A stretch of 64,000 bases of DNA from Nocardia panacis (GTDB lineage Bacteria > Actinomycetota > Actinomycetes > Mycobacteriales > Mycobacteriaceae), in contig NZ_QZFU01000024.1 in NCBI RefSeq assembly GCF_003598715.1, positions 35,513-99,512 on the forward strand, given 5' to 3'. The notes under the pieces are model-generated. The model saw only the letters and a list, made by a program, of their open reading frames with translations, did not search any database and was not told the DNA's origin. Position numbers and translations under genes: made by a program. Positions 34,633-42,266 of this stretch are shown in pieces (position 1 is the first letter of the stretch; each line of letters begins with the position of its first letter).

Positions 34633-36021
34633 TCACTTCAGCGCAGCCGGGTCCTTGAAGCCATCGATGCCGAGCTTCGCGCCGATCACGGCCACGGCAT
34701 CGAGCAGACTCCGACCGCCCAGTTGCGGCCACCCGACCGGGGTCAGGGCACCACGTTGGTCTTTCGACCCCGGCCCGGCCAACTGCTCGAGGATGTGGCC
34801 GTCGTGCTGGTCGTCCCACGCCAGCATCTCGCCCGCGGTCGCATCAGTCTTGCCGCTGGGCTTGGGTGGGCGGTGCGCCCACACGGCTTCGGCGATCTCT
34901 TCTTTGCTGGGCATATCATCATCTCCTGTCAGTAGGGCTCGAAGTTGGTCAGGGGTGCCACGGAACGCATCGACATCCAGGTCGCGGTTCGCGACGTACC
35001 CGCGTTCGCTGAACTGGAACACGGCCACGTCCAGGCCGCCGTACCCTTCCCATCCGGAATCACTGCTGCCTGGGTAGATCGCTGACGCCACCCCGGCGCG
35101 GTCGACGCCGTAGCTCGAGGACATCAGCGGCGGCAGGCCGGTCAGATCCGGTGATCCGATCTGCTGCCAGTACCAGTGCGGCAGATAGGTCAATGCCACG
35201 CGCACACCCCGCCGCTGGATCGCCTCCACCATCGCCCGCGCCACGCCCGGGCCGCCGGAGTTGGCCTCGAAATCGATCATGGCTGGGATGTCACGGTCGC
35301 CGAGGTGATCAACGAACGAATCGGCCTGCGCCTCGATATCGCAGTCTCCGCGCACATAGTGGTAGCCGACGAGGATCTTCCCTGCGGCGAGTGTGGCGTC
35401 GCGGAAGCTGGGCCACTGGGCGTCCCGGAAGTAGTCGCCCTCACTCACTTTGGCAATGACGAAATCGCACCCCTCGGCGAATGCCTGTGTAAGGTCAAGC
35501 CCTTCTTGGTGATTCGAGATGTCGATTCCGAACGTGGTGTGCGCCATGGTTGCTGGCATTTTCTCGGCTCCTGGTTCGATCGCACTGGTGAGCCACGGCA
35601 TCGGGTCTAGACGGTCCGGGCCTGGACCAGCCCACGTCGAGCGGTGCACCTCGAAATGCAGATGCGGTGCCACACCGCCGTTCGTGCGGCTGACTGGGTT
35701 GATGTGGCCGATCCGCTGCCCCGCCGCGACACGATCACCCACCGCCACCTCACGCACGATGTGCCCGTACACGGTTGTCCCGCCGCCGTCCTCGGTCGGG
35801 TGATCGATCACCACCCATCCCGCAGGGTCGGGTCCCCCGAACCCGACGGCAGGCCCCGCATAGATGACGTTGCCCGCCTGAGCGGCGTAGACCGGCATTC
35901 CAGCGCTGCCACCGTCCCGCCCGAAATCGACGCCCCAATGGAAACTCTCCGGGCGGTCGCCGAATCCGCTGGTCGCCATGCGGCCGGTGCCGAGCGGCCA
36001 ATAGCGTTCGCTCACGGGCAC
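34633..36021 (-). CDS. lysA: Endolysin with M23 peptidase and GH25 muramidase domains
   Basis: A 462-residue cell-wall hydrolase with two enzymatic parts. Residues 10-140 are an M23 LytM-type metallopeptidase with zinc ligands in HWGVDFG and HLHFEVH. Residues 160-370 are a GH25 lysozyme (FGIDISNHQ, VIAKVSEG, AMIDFEA). The last 90 residues may bind the cell wall or self-associate (WPQLGGRSLLDAVAVIGAKLG). The first domain cuts peptide cross-links and the second cuts glycan. No signal peptide is present, so release needs a holin. It is followed by the 35-residue membrane peptide. Confidence 0.9.
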   Translation of the reverse strand: MPVSERYWPLGTGRMATSGFGDRPESFHWGVDFGRDGGSAGMPVYAAQAGNVIYAGPAVGFGGPDPAGWVVIDHPTEDGGGTTVYGHIVREVAVGDRVAAGQRIGHINPVSRTNGGVAPHLHFEVHRSTWAGPGPDRLDPMPWLTSAIEPGAEKMPATMAHTTFGIDISNHQEGLDLTQAFAEGCDFVIAKVSEGDYFRDAQWPSFRDATLAAGKILVGYHYVRGDCDIEAQADSFVDHLGDRDIPAMIDFEANSGGPGVARAMVEAIQRRGVRVALTYLPHWYWQQIGSPDLTGLPPLMSSSYGVDRAGVASAIYPGSSDSGWEGYGGLDVAVFQFSERGYVANRDLDVDAFRGTPDQLRALLTGDDDMPSKEEIAEAVWAHRPPKPSGKTDATAGEMLAWDDQHDGHILEQLAGPGSKDQRGALTPVGWPQLGGRSLLDAVAVIGAKLGIDGFKDPAALK

Positions 36022-36071
36022 AACGTAGGCCGTGAGGATGCAACCCTCACCGCCGAGTGACGCGCACTATA

Positions 36072-36124
36072 CATACTGGTGTTCGCAGAGTAATTCGCAC
36101 ATTCATACTGGTAGGGTGTGAATT
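36072..36124. promoter_or_regulatory. Repeats in front of the AlpA-like gene
   Basis: CATACTGGT occurs twice as a direct repeat (36072-36080 and 36104-36112). AATTCGCAC (36092-36100) and GTGTGAATT (36116-36124) are inverted copies with one mismatch. They lie in the 147-base spacer between the divergent endolysin and AlpA-like genes and are candidate binding sites for that regulator. Confidence 0.45.
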
Positions 36125-36168
36125 CCAGATGAGAACATTACAAGCAGTGGTGTGTGAAGGACGTTGCG

Positions 36169-36381
36169 ATGATCAAATTGATGTCCAGGCCGGAAGTCGC
36201 CGAGTACATCGGCGTCCAACGCGGCACACTCAACCGCTACAAGCTGCCGCCTGCGGACGCGCAGATCGGGCGCGTGCAAGGCTGGCTCAAGGAGACGATC
36301 GACGAGTGGCAGCAGCGGCGGCCGGGACGCGGGAACCATCCTGATCAGGCCAACTGGAACCTGCCTCCCGAACTGCGGTGA
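36169..36381 (+). CDS. AlpA/excisionase-like MerR-type DNA-binding protein
   Basis: A 70-residue protein with a single winged helix (SRPEVAEYIGVQRGTLNRYKLP, then the wing AQIGRVQGWLKETIDEW). This layout is typical of AlpA-like regulators and excisionases. I chose ATG 36169 because GAAGGA lies seven bases upstream. It is one of three genes on the plus strand within the prophage and may be expressed in the lysogen. Usual excisionase genes lie beside an integrase; here there is none nearby. Confidence 0.75.
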   Translation: MIKLMSRPEVAEYIGVQRGTLNRYKLPPADAQIGRVQGWLKETIDEWQQRRPGRGNHPDQANWNLPPELR

Positions 36382-36391
36382 GCGGGGTGGG

Positions 36392-36700
36392 CTATTCGCC
36401 GGCCATCTGCGCGAATGCGTCGAAGTCCGCCATCTCGTCGTCCCGCTCGAAACCAGCCGGAACCACCGCCAACTCACCGGCCGCGGTCAATGTCTCGATC
36501 CGGTACATGTCCCGATTGAACGCGACCAACTCCTTTTCGCCCATGTGCTCGGTCCACAGCACCTCCGCGACATCCAAGACCGCGTGCATATCCGGCAGTT
36601 GTCGCAGCGGGTCCGGGATACCGGACAAGATCAACTTGCCTCGGATGGAGCGCCAATTACGCGCCGCAAACTGGGCTAGAGCTGCGACGGCCCGGTAGGG
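36392..36700 (-). CDS. Tail assembly chaperone, -1 frame extension (gpGT-type)
   Basis: About 102 residues in the -1 frame relative to the preceding gene, running past its stop. It has no good start of its own near the junction. The sequence NWRSIRGKLILSGIPDPLRQLPDMHAVLDVAEVL is typical of the second tail-assembly chaperone of actinobacteriophages. It is most likely made as a fusion with the upstream protein by programmed -1 frameshifting. The end at 36700 marks where the frames most simply join (CGC CCT read as GCG CCC); the true slip site is not proven, and no classic heptamer was found. Confidence 0.6.
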   Translation of the reverse strand, partial: PYRAVAALAQFAARNWRSIRGKLILSGIPDPLRQLPDMHAVLDVAEVLWTEHMGEKELVAFNRDMYRIETLTAAGELAVVPAGFERDDEMADFDAFAQMAGE

Positions 36701-37266
36701 CGCGCGGTGTCCAGCGTGGCAATCAACTCGAAGATCCGTCCGAAATCTTCCACAGTGAAATTGCCGTCCGGGTTCATCATCCGCGTGAGCAGCCGCCCAT
36801 ACGACAACGGCGATATGTGGTTGCGCACGAACAGGGTCGTCATCTCCTGCCGGAGATCGTCCGGCGTATGCCTGCTGGCAGCCATCGAAAACGCCTGGAG
36901 CGCCATCGGCGATGGCTTCCTGACCTGAATCAACTCGCCATCGAGGTCGACAGTCTGATGCCTCCATCGCGGGATCGGCTGCCCGAACGTGTCCCGGATC
37001 ACGTCACCGGTCTCTACGTCGGTCTCGAACTCCTCACCCGCAGAATCGATCACCTGAACCGGTGAACGCGCAGGCTCGGGCACGAATGCGCTGCTCGGGT
37101 CCAGTACCGCTGGTTGCTGGTCTTCTCGAATACGCCGCTGGCGCACAAGAGCCTTCTCGGCCTCCAGTCGGGCGCGCTCGGCAGCCAGCTCGGCGCGCTC
37201 GGCCTCGATATCTCCAACCTGCCCGGACAGGTCCGATATGCCGTGCGGGGGTTCGATACTGGTCAT
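36676..37266 (-). CDS. Tail assembly chaperone (gpG-type)
   Basis: A 196-residue protein starting at ATG 37266 behind GGAG. Residues 15-50 are a charged coiled coil (EAERAELAAERARLEAEKAL). The folded part (residues 95-180) holds VDLDGELIQVRKPSPMALQAF and the helical HTPDDLRQEMTTLFVRNHI, matching siphophage tail chaperones that coat the tape measure. Its end overlaps the -1 frame extension. Unusually, it lies after the minor tail genes instead of directly before the tape measure gene. Confidence 0.72.
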   Translation of the reverse strand: MTSIEPPHGISDLSGQVGDIEAERAELAAERARLEAEKALVRQRRIREDQQPAVLDPSSAFVPEPARSPVQVIDSAGEEFETDVETGDVIRDTFGQPIPRWRHQTVDLDGELIQVRKPSPMALQAFSMAASRHTPDDLRQEMTTLFVRNHISPLSYGRLLTRMMNPDGNFTVEDFGRIFELIATLDTARPTGPSQL

Positions 37267-37356
37267 GGTGTGCTCCATCCACTGTGCTGCCCTGGGTACG
37301 AGCGCGCAGCGTAAAGGGCGCGGGTGCATCTGGCACGTCGCCAATCCCACGCCTAT

Positions 37357-37965
37357 CTAGGGGATTACCGGGACACTGAACAGCTCCAGCATGATCGGCC
37401 CGACCTTGCCCGCCCGCATTTGGACCGGGTCACCCCACCCCGAATACCAATCCAGTCCCCACGCCGGAGTCGACCACGACACTTGCGCTTTAGCCTTTAT
37501 CGTCTGGCCCGGCGGCAGCGTCACCACATCCCCGATCGGCACCGTCAGCGTCGGTGCGCGATCCTCAAGTACCGCGTATATGCCAACAGTGCCGGTGCCA
37601 GCGGGGCCGGTACCGAAATCAGGGTAGCCACGCATCCGCGACTCCTCGGTCAACGTCGGATCAGCCGCGGCCACGCCGGATGAGATACCCCACTGGGTAC
37701 GGATCGCTAGATGCTTGAGGCAATCGATCGAATATCGTTGCGAGCCTTGGGTCATGACAGCGTGCACCTTCTGAGAGATGCCGGTGTCGTTGGCCCACTG
37801 CACCAACACCGAAAACAACACTGTGCCAGCTGAATTGTTCGCAGGGGTGAACGTCGCGCCGCCTGCGGAAGCCGACGCGCGGCGCTGCATCTGCCACCGC
37901 CGCAACGGAGTCAACACGCCGTCGGTCGCGTCGAAATAGCTGCTATCCACACATGGGTCGGTCAT
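37357..37965 (-). CDS. Phage tail-associated paralogue 3 (DUF7172-like)
   Basis: A 202-residue structural protein of unknown role, starting at ATG 37965 with GGAGG seven bases upstream. It is predicted to be mostly beta strand, with a conserved proline/glycine turn (TLPPGQTIKAKAQVSW). It resembles the two genes upstream in size, turn motif and order of segments (a VLFSVLVQW strand, a dated PADP loop), suggesting an ancient triplication. It overlaps the next gene upstream by four bases. It may be a tail fibre or receptor-binding component. Confidence 0.6.
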   Translation of the reverse strand: MTDPCVDSSYFDATDGVLTPLRRWQMQRRASASAGGATFTPANNSAGTVLFSVLVQWANDTGISQKVHAVMTQGSQRYSIDCLKHLAIRTQWGISSGVAAADPTLTEESRMRGYPDFGTGPAGTGTVGIYAVLEDRAPTLTVPIGDVVTLPPGQTIKAKAQVSWSTPAWGLDWYSGWGDPVQMRAGKVGPIMLELFSVPVIP

Positions 37966-38549
37966 GGGGTGGCCTCCGGCTCCGCCCACAGGCGTAGCCG
38001 CACCCAGTAGGCGCGCACAGTTTGTAGGGCCTGGTTGGGTGCCCGCCACTGGCCGGGCGTCGAGTAGAGCGCCCGGTACCGGATGTGGACGGACTGGCCG
38101 GGCAGGACGGTGCCTATCTCGTCGTACCGCAGCGAATCGGGCCAGCCGCGAAATAGCCTGCCGTAGTAGATTTGGTTAACCGCGAACGGAGTAATCTGCA
38201 ACCGGCAGGCTATCCCATCGTCACCCGCGTACGGGGCAGGTGCGTTCGGGGACAGCCCGACATCCCATGAGATGCCGTCGTTGAGGACATACATATTCGG
38301 GTTGGCCGCAACAATCTGGCGAGGTGCCCGCTGCGTACCGAGCCGCGCGCGCTGCCGGGTCTTGCCTGTGTTGGTCCAGGTCAGCTCGGCATCGATAAAC
38401 GGCACCGGGTCAGGCGCCTGCTGCACGTCCCCATCCTTGGTTGAGGTCACGAACCGTTCGGCGACCACACGGGGCCGCCACGCATCGGCGAACCCTGTCC
38501 CGGTCGGGCTCGACTGCATCCACGACGCGGTGCAGATAGTGATGGACAT
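37962..38549 (-). CDS. Phage tail-associated paralogue 2 (DUF7172-like)
   Basis: A 195-residue protein of the same layout as its two neighbours: N-terminal strand region with AELTWTNTGKTRQRARL, then a GTVLPGQSVHIRYRALY turn and a VRAYWVRLRLWAE C-terminus. The C-terminal motif is nearly the same as in paralogue 1 (VRLRLWA). It overlaps paralogue 3 by four bases and paralogue 1 by one base. Probable minor tail protein. Confidence 0.62.
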   Translation of the reverse strand: MSITICTASWMQSSPTGTGFADAWRPRVVAERFVTSTKDGDVQQAPDPVPFIDAELTWTNTGKTRQRARLGTQRAPRQIVAANPNMYVLNDGISWDVGLSPNAPAPYAGDDGIACRLQITPFAVNQIYYGRLFRGWPDSLRYDEIGTVLPGQSVHIRYRALYSTPGQWRAPNQALQTVRAYWVRLRLWAEPEATP

Positions 38550-39163
38550 CAGCGCACCGCCTCATCCGCGCTCGGGTAAGCCCACAGGCGTAGCCGCACC
38601 GACCGCGCATCTGCTTCGTGCACAGGCTGATTCGCGCTGGCATTGTTGCTCCACGGTGGAGGAGTCCACACATAGCACCGGTACCGCACTGAGAGGGTCG
38701 AGCCCGCTGGCAACTCGATCCAGTCTTCCGTCGCCGACACAGGATAGTCCTGCGAGATAACACCTTTAGACGGCTGAGAAGCATTGTCTGTGCCAACGTC
38801 GAAACCGAAGGTGGTCAGGCCGTTTGCAGCGCTGTAGTTGTCGGGAGTACGTGGGACCGCATCGACCGCGGCCGTCCAGGAATCCCAGATCTGGACGGCA
38901 TTGGGATTGGAGCAGATGATGGTGCGGTAGGCGCGAATCACCTGCAATCGCATCATCAGCCGCAACGGCGAATCCGATTTCCACGACAGCGCGGCATCGA
39001 TCATCTGCCGACCGGGCTGGGAGGTGAGCCCGTTGCCGGTGATCGCGCCGTCTCCTGTTGATACGGCGGTGGTTTCGGCGACCAGACGCACCGCCGCCCA
39101 TTTTTCGATCCCGAGCTGACCGCCCGCGATCCTCAGATTTCGATCGACGCAGACCTGCGGCAT
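38549..39163 (-). CDS. Phage tail-associated paralogue 1 (DUF7172-like)
   Basis: A 204-residue protein opening with VCVDRNLRIAGGQLGIEKWAA, recognised from many actinophage minor tail loci. The core has AALSWKSDSPLRLMMRL and ELPAGSTLSVRYRCYVW, and ends VRLRLWAYP. It is homologous to the two genes that follow. The location between minor tail proteins supports a tail-tip or fibre role. Confidence 0.65.
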   Translation of the reverse strand: MPQVCVDRNLRIAGGQLGIEKWAAVRLVAETTAVSTGDGAITGNGLTSQPGRQMIDAALSWKSDSPLRLMMRLQVIRAYRTIICSNPNAVQIWDSWTAAVDAVPRTPDNYSAANGLTTFGFDVGTDNASQPSKGVISQDYPVSATEDWIELPAGSTLSVRYRCYVWTPPPWSNNASANQPVHEADARSVRLRLWAYPSADEAVR

Positions 39164-39166
39164 GAG

Positions 39167-39835
39167 CTAGCTCCTAGACACCAGGGAAAGGGACATGGAG
39201 GTGGGTATCGGCTGTGCGAAAATCGGTGCGGCACCCACATTTCGGGAAGTCCCCGCCGCTTCGGCAAACAACGAGACAGCATCCCCGGCCTGTAGCGGTA
39301 GCTGCCCGGCCACCGTGACACTCGGCCAGGGCGTGCCCGAACCGTCAGCGATCCGTCCAGCGACCCTGGTTTCCCCATTGACCATCACCGCTGCGGTCAA
39401 GAACGCGTTTCCGGCGCTGAACCACACAGTGGCCGCGATGTCGTAGACCCCGCTCACGGGCACCATCACCGCGTCGAATGTCTTCTTACCGCCAGTCCAG
39501 TTGCCGCCGACCTGATCGGCCGCACCATCCCACATGATGGTGCCGTTCGCTCCCGAAATCGTTTGCAGCGCTGTACACGTCACTGTCACCGCTGGCGGAG
39601 TCAGGTCACTGATCGCGTCTGGGTCGTTCTCCCCGCCGGAAGGTTTCCGAGCGAGGATTGTCGACCCACCCTCCACGTGGGAGGCGATCAGGTGACCGTC
39701 CGCAGACGCCGACAGCACCCACGGCCCGATTCTTTGGCTGGTCGGGTTCTCGACGGATTCGATACGGCGCGACGTTTCGCGCGCCCACTCCGCATCCGTG
39801 CGGGCGGGGCGCACCGGTTCGGCTGTACCGCTCAC
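39167..39835 (-). CDS. Minor tail protein with C1q/TNF-like domain
   Basis: A 222-residue protein. Residues 1-90 are a helical connector (DAEWARETSRRIESVENPTSQ) and then strands (IGPWVLSASADGHLIA). Residues 110-220 look like a C1q/TNF-like jelly-roll (KKTFDAVMVPVSGVYDIAATVWF, then LPLQAGDAVSLFAEAAG), a fold often used for receptor binding as a trimer. It overlaps the gene upstream by four bases. Likely a tail-tip fibre component. Confidence 0.65.
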   Translation of the reverse strand: MSGTAEPVRPARTDAEWARETSRRIESVENPTSQRIGPWVLSASADGHLIASHVEGGSTILARKPSGGENDPDAISDLTPPAVTVTCTALQTISGANGTIMWDGAADQVGGNWTGGKKTFDAVMVPVSGVYDIAATVWFSAGNAFLTAAVMVNGETRVAGRIADGSGTPWPSVTVAGQLPLQAGDAVSLFAEAAGTSRNVGAAPIFAQPIPTSMSLSLVSRS

Positions 39836-40848
39836 GATTTCACCGTCCCTCCAGCCTTCTCCAGCTCGGTACGGTCGTCCGGGGTGGCCAGCGACACCGC
39901 CACCTGTATCCCGGACGAGGACCCCGACACCTGCACCTGATTCAGTCGCAGGATCGTACGCAGCCCCAGCGCAGACACGGCGATATTGATGCCCGGCACC
40001 AGTATGTCCAGCTCCACCGGCGAATCCGGGGACAGGGTGGCGGACTGCGGCACCACCAGCTCGTCACGGATCACGGCAATACGGCCTACATACTCGGCGG
40101 CAGCGCGCTGAATGTTCGCCACTCCGAACAGGTCATCAAGGCTGACAAGGGATTGCAGGTGCAAACCGGCCAGCTCGCGCCGCTCGATCCAGGCCCCGTT
40201 CTTTCCTTGCACCCTCACGTCGGTGCTCGTCTTCGCACCGGACCGTTTGATGCTCATGCCTTGCGTGAAATCGCAGTCCGCTAACTCTGCGGCTACATCG
40301 GTGGGTTGTGTACCGAGGACTGGCCGCCCGCGCACCACGGTCCACCGCAGGCCCAGCTTGGCGAGATCAGCCATGTCCTGCTGCACATACCGCAGGTCAC
40401 CGGTGACCGACACGTCATACCGTGATGCCGACGCGAGCGCCGGAAGCACGACCGGATCAGCTTGTACGCCATGCAATTCGAGCATGGACCGCCACATATC
40501 TGCCGCGATCGGCGCGACGCTGAGCTGCTGCCATTTCCGTGTGATCTGGGTGCGGGTGTGCCACATCAGCACCGCCGCGTCCCGCGCATCGATGCTCATG
40601 CTGGTTCGGTCGCGAGTCACCTCCTGAATCGGTCCGAACCACTGCAATCCTTGCCCGTGCCAGCACGAAATCCAGTGAACCCAGGGCGTGACGATGGTTG
40701 ACAGTTCCTGTAGCGGTGCCTGCACCTGGCACCGCGACACCTCGTTCAGCTCTCGCGACCAAGTAAATTGCGTGGGGCATTCCAGGGTGCCCAGTGTCGA
40801 CCCGTCAACGATGGAGTGGACAGCGAAAGCGGCGGTCTCGAGTTTCAC
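39832..40848 (-). CDS. Minor tail protein (Gp37-like, siphophage tail)
   Basis: A 338-residue protein. The opening ECPTQFTWSRELNEVSRCQV, the WVHWISCWHGQGLQWFGPI strand, and the DARDAAVLMWHTRTQ segment match a common actinophage minor tail protein of the ReqiPepy6 Gp37-like group. The rest is beta-rich. It overlaps both neighbours by four bases. It probably forms part of the tail tip. Confidence 0.72.
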   Translation of the reverse strand: MKLETAAFAVHSIVDGSTLGTLECPTQFTWSRELNEVSRCQVQAPLQELSTIVTPWVHWISCWHGQGLQWFGPIQEVTRDRTSMSIDARDAAVLMWHTRTQITRKWQQLSVAPIAADMWRSMLELHGVQADPVVLPALASASRYDVSVTGDLRYVQQDMADLAKLGLRWTVVRGRPVLGTQPTDVAAELADCDFTQGMSIKRSGAKTSTDVRVQGKNGAWIERRELAGLHLQSLVSLDDLFGVANIQRAAAEYVGRIAVIRDELVVPQSATLSPDSPVELDILVPGINIAVSALGLRTILRLNQVQVSGSSSGIQVAVSLATPDDRTELEKAGGTVKS

Positions 40849-42101
40849 GCCTGCCTGCCTCGCACACTCACCTGCACGGTGAGTTCGATACCCGGCTCAT
40901 GCTGGGCCACCAGCTCCCAGCAGCGGCCCGCGTCGAGCACGGTCGATGTCCACGGTGCGCCCGAAGGCGTATGCACGATCCCTACCTGCCGCACCTGCCG
41001 TCCGTCTACCAGCCCGTAGGGGCGGCCCACCACGGAATCAGCCACGATCGTCCCGCCTGCGGGCAGTCCGGCCAACGATAGAAACCCGGTGCGGTCACAC
41101 GCCGCACTGGAGCCGCAGGGCCGAAACCAAAAATTCGCCGAAATCGGTCTTGAGCCTGCGGTGATGGTGAGGGTGACCGTCTGGTCGCGGCACATCACTC
41201 CTTCCGCTTTTGGGATGGGTGCGACGCGAGTCTGTACCTGGCACAACGGAATACACCCCGCGCACACGGGCGGACGTTCCGGCGACACATCCACCACTGC
41301 CGGGACACAGATAGCCGACGCCAGTACCGGAATAGTGGAACAGGAGGCAGGAGACTCGCAGTCGGGAGCATGCGCCCACTCGATCCGCTCCGTGACCTGC
41401 GTCCCCCACACCACCGAGCGACTGGTAGCCGGACCGTATACGTACGGGTCCAGCACTCCCATCTCCCATCCCACTGTCTTGACTGCGCCCTGCCGATGCT
41501 CGACACCGCGAACCCCGAAACTCTTGGTTTCCCGCAGTTCGCGGGTGTAGACGACGCGGGACATGATCCGCCGCAGCGTTTCCGGGTTCGCGGCGCTGTC
41601 CTCCGGGTGCGCGGCCAGGAACTCCAGTGTCGTCCCCGCCAGGCTGGTAGCGTCCCGCAGGCGACACGATAGCCATTCCTGCCCATACGTGACACCAGCA
41701 TTCGTACAGCCAACCAGGATCGCCTCGAACGTCAGCGACCGCGCCTTGTCCCGGTGTGGGCCGGTCACCCCGCCCGCGCAGAGCGCATCGTTGACCGGCC
41801 GATCCACTGGCGCTGGCCCGAATCCTTCTGCGCTCGTGACCCAGGCGCCAAGGAATTCAGCCGACTGCGGTATCGCAGGGTCGTACCATGGCGCGTTCGA
41901 CAGCACATACGGCCCTTCACCGAGGAACGCAGGCAGACCGGGCCACGAGTCGTCATAGTGGATGTAGTCGCGCGGCACGGCACACCGGCACTGAGCGAGG
42001 GCTTCCTCCATCGACTGCGGCGGACCCGGCTTCGCGTGGGCCACCAGCCTTGCGGTGTTGGTCAGTTCCGCCCCACCGAGCGCGAGATAGCCTCGGAACA
42101 C
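40845..42101 (-). CDS. Minor tail protein, cysteine-rich
   Basis: A 418-residue protein directly after the tape measure region, where the distal tail protein normally lies. Two cysteine-rich loops stand out (DCESPASCSTIP and PVCAGCIPLCQV), and a further FWFRPCGSSAACDR near residue 330. The N-terminal strand set (MFRGYLALGGAELTNTARL) is typical of tail proteins that start the baseplate. Assignment to the distal tail family rests on position. Confidence 0.7.
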   Translation of the reverse strand: MFRGYLALGGAELTNTARLVAHAKPGPPQSMEEALAQCRCAVPRDYIHYDDSWPGLPAFLGEGPYVLSNAPWYDPAIPQSAEFLGAWVTSAEGFGPAPVDRPVNDALCAGGVTGPHRDKARSLTFEAILVGCTNAGVTYGQEWLSCRLRDATSLAGTTLEFLAAHPEDSAANPETLRRIMSRVVYTRELRETKSFGVRGVEHRQGAVKTVGWEMGVLDPYVYGPATSRSVVWGTQVTERIEWAHAPDCESPASCSTIPVLASAICVPAVVDVSPERPPVCAGCIPLCQVQTRVAPIPKAEGVMCRDQTVTLTITAGSRPISANFWFRPCGSSAACDRTGFLSLAGLPAGGTIVADSVVGRPYGLVDGRQVRQVGIVHTPSGAPWTSTVLDAGRCWELVAQHEPGIELTVQVSVRGRQA

Positions 42102-42105
42102 CTGC

Positions 42106-42255
42106 CTATCCCTCGCTCACGGCAGGGACCGGCGCTACCAGACCGAGCACGCCGAGATACGTATCCGCCGCACCTGGCACGCTGGTAGCCTGCGCGACCG
42201 CATCCGCATCCGACACCGTGCGCTGTTCCAAGTCTGTGATCAGCTCGTACTCCAT
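42106..42255 (-). CDS. Short phage protein, 49 residues
   Basis: Between the tape measure stop (42267) and the minor tail start (42101). ATG 42255 follows GAGGGAG. The product is acidic (MEYELITDLEQRTVSDADA) and ends four bases before the next start. The tight spacing and ribosome site argue that it is real. No family recognised; a small tail-assembly factor is possible. Confidence 0.6.
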   Translation of the reverse strand: MEYELITDLEQRTVSDADAVAQATSVPGAADTYLGVLGLVAPVPAVSEG

Positions 42256-42266
42256 CTTCAACTCCC

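Noticed and set aside
36676..36967. A classic -1 slippery heptamer (X XXY YYZ) for the chaperone frameshift
   Set aside because: None found in frame in the overlap. The frameshift remains an inference from frame structure and sequence type.
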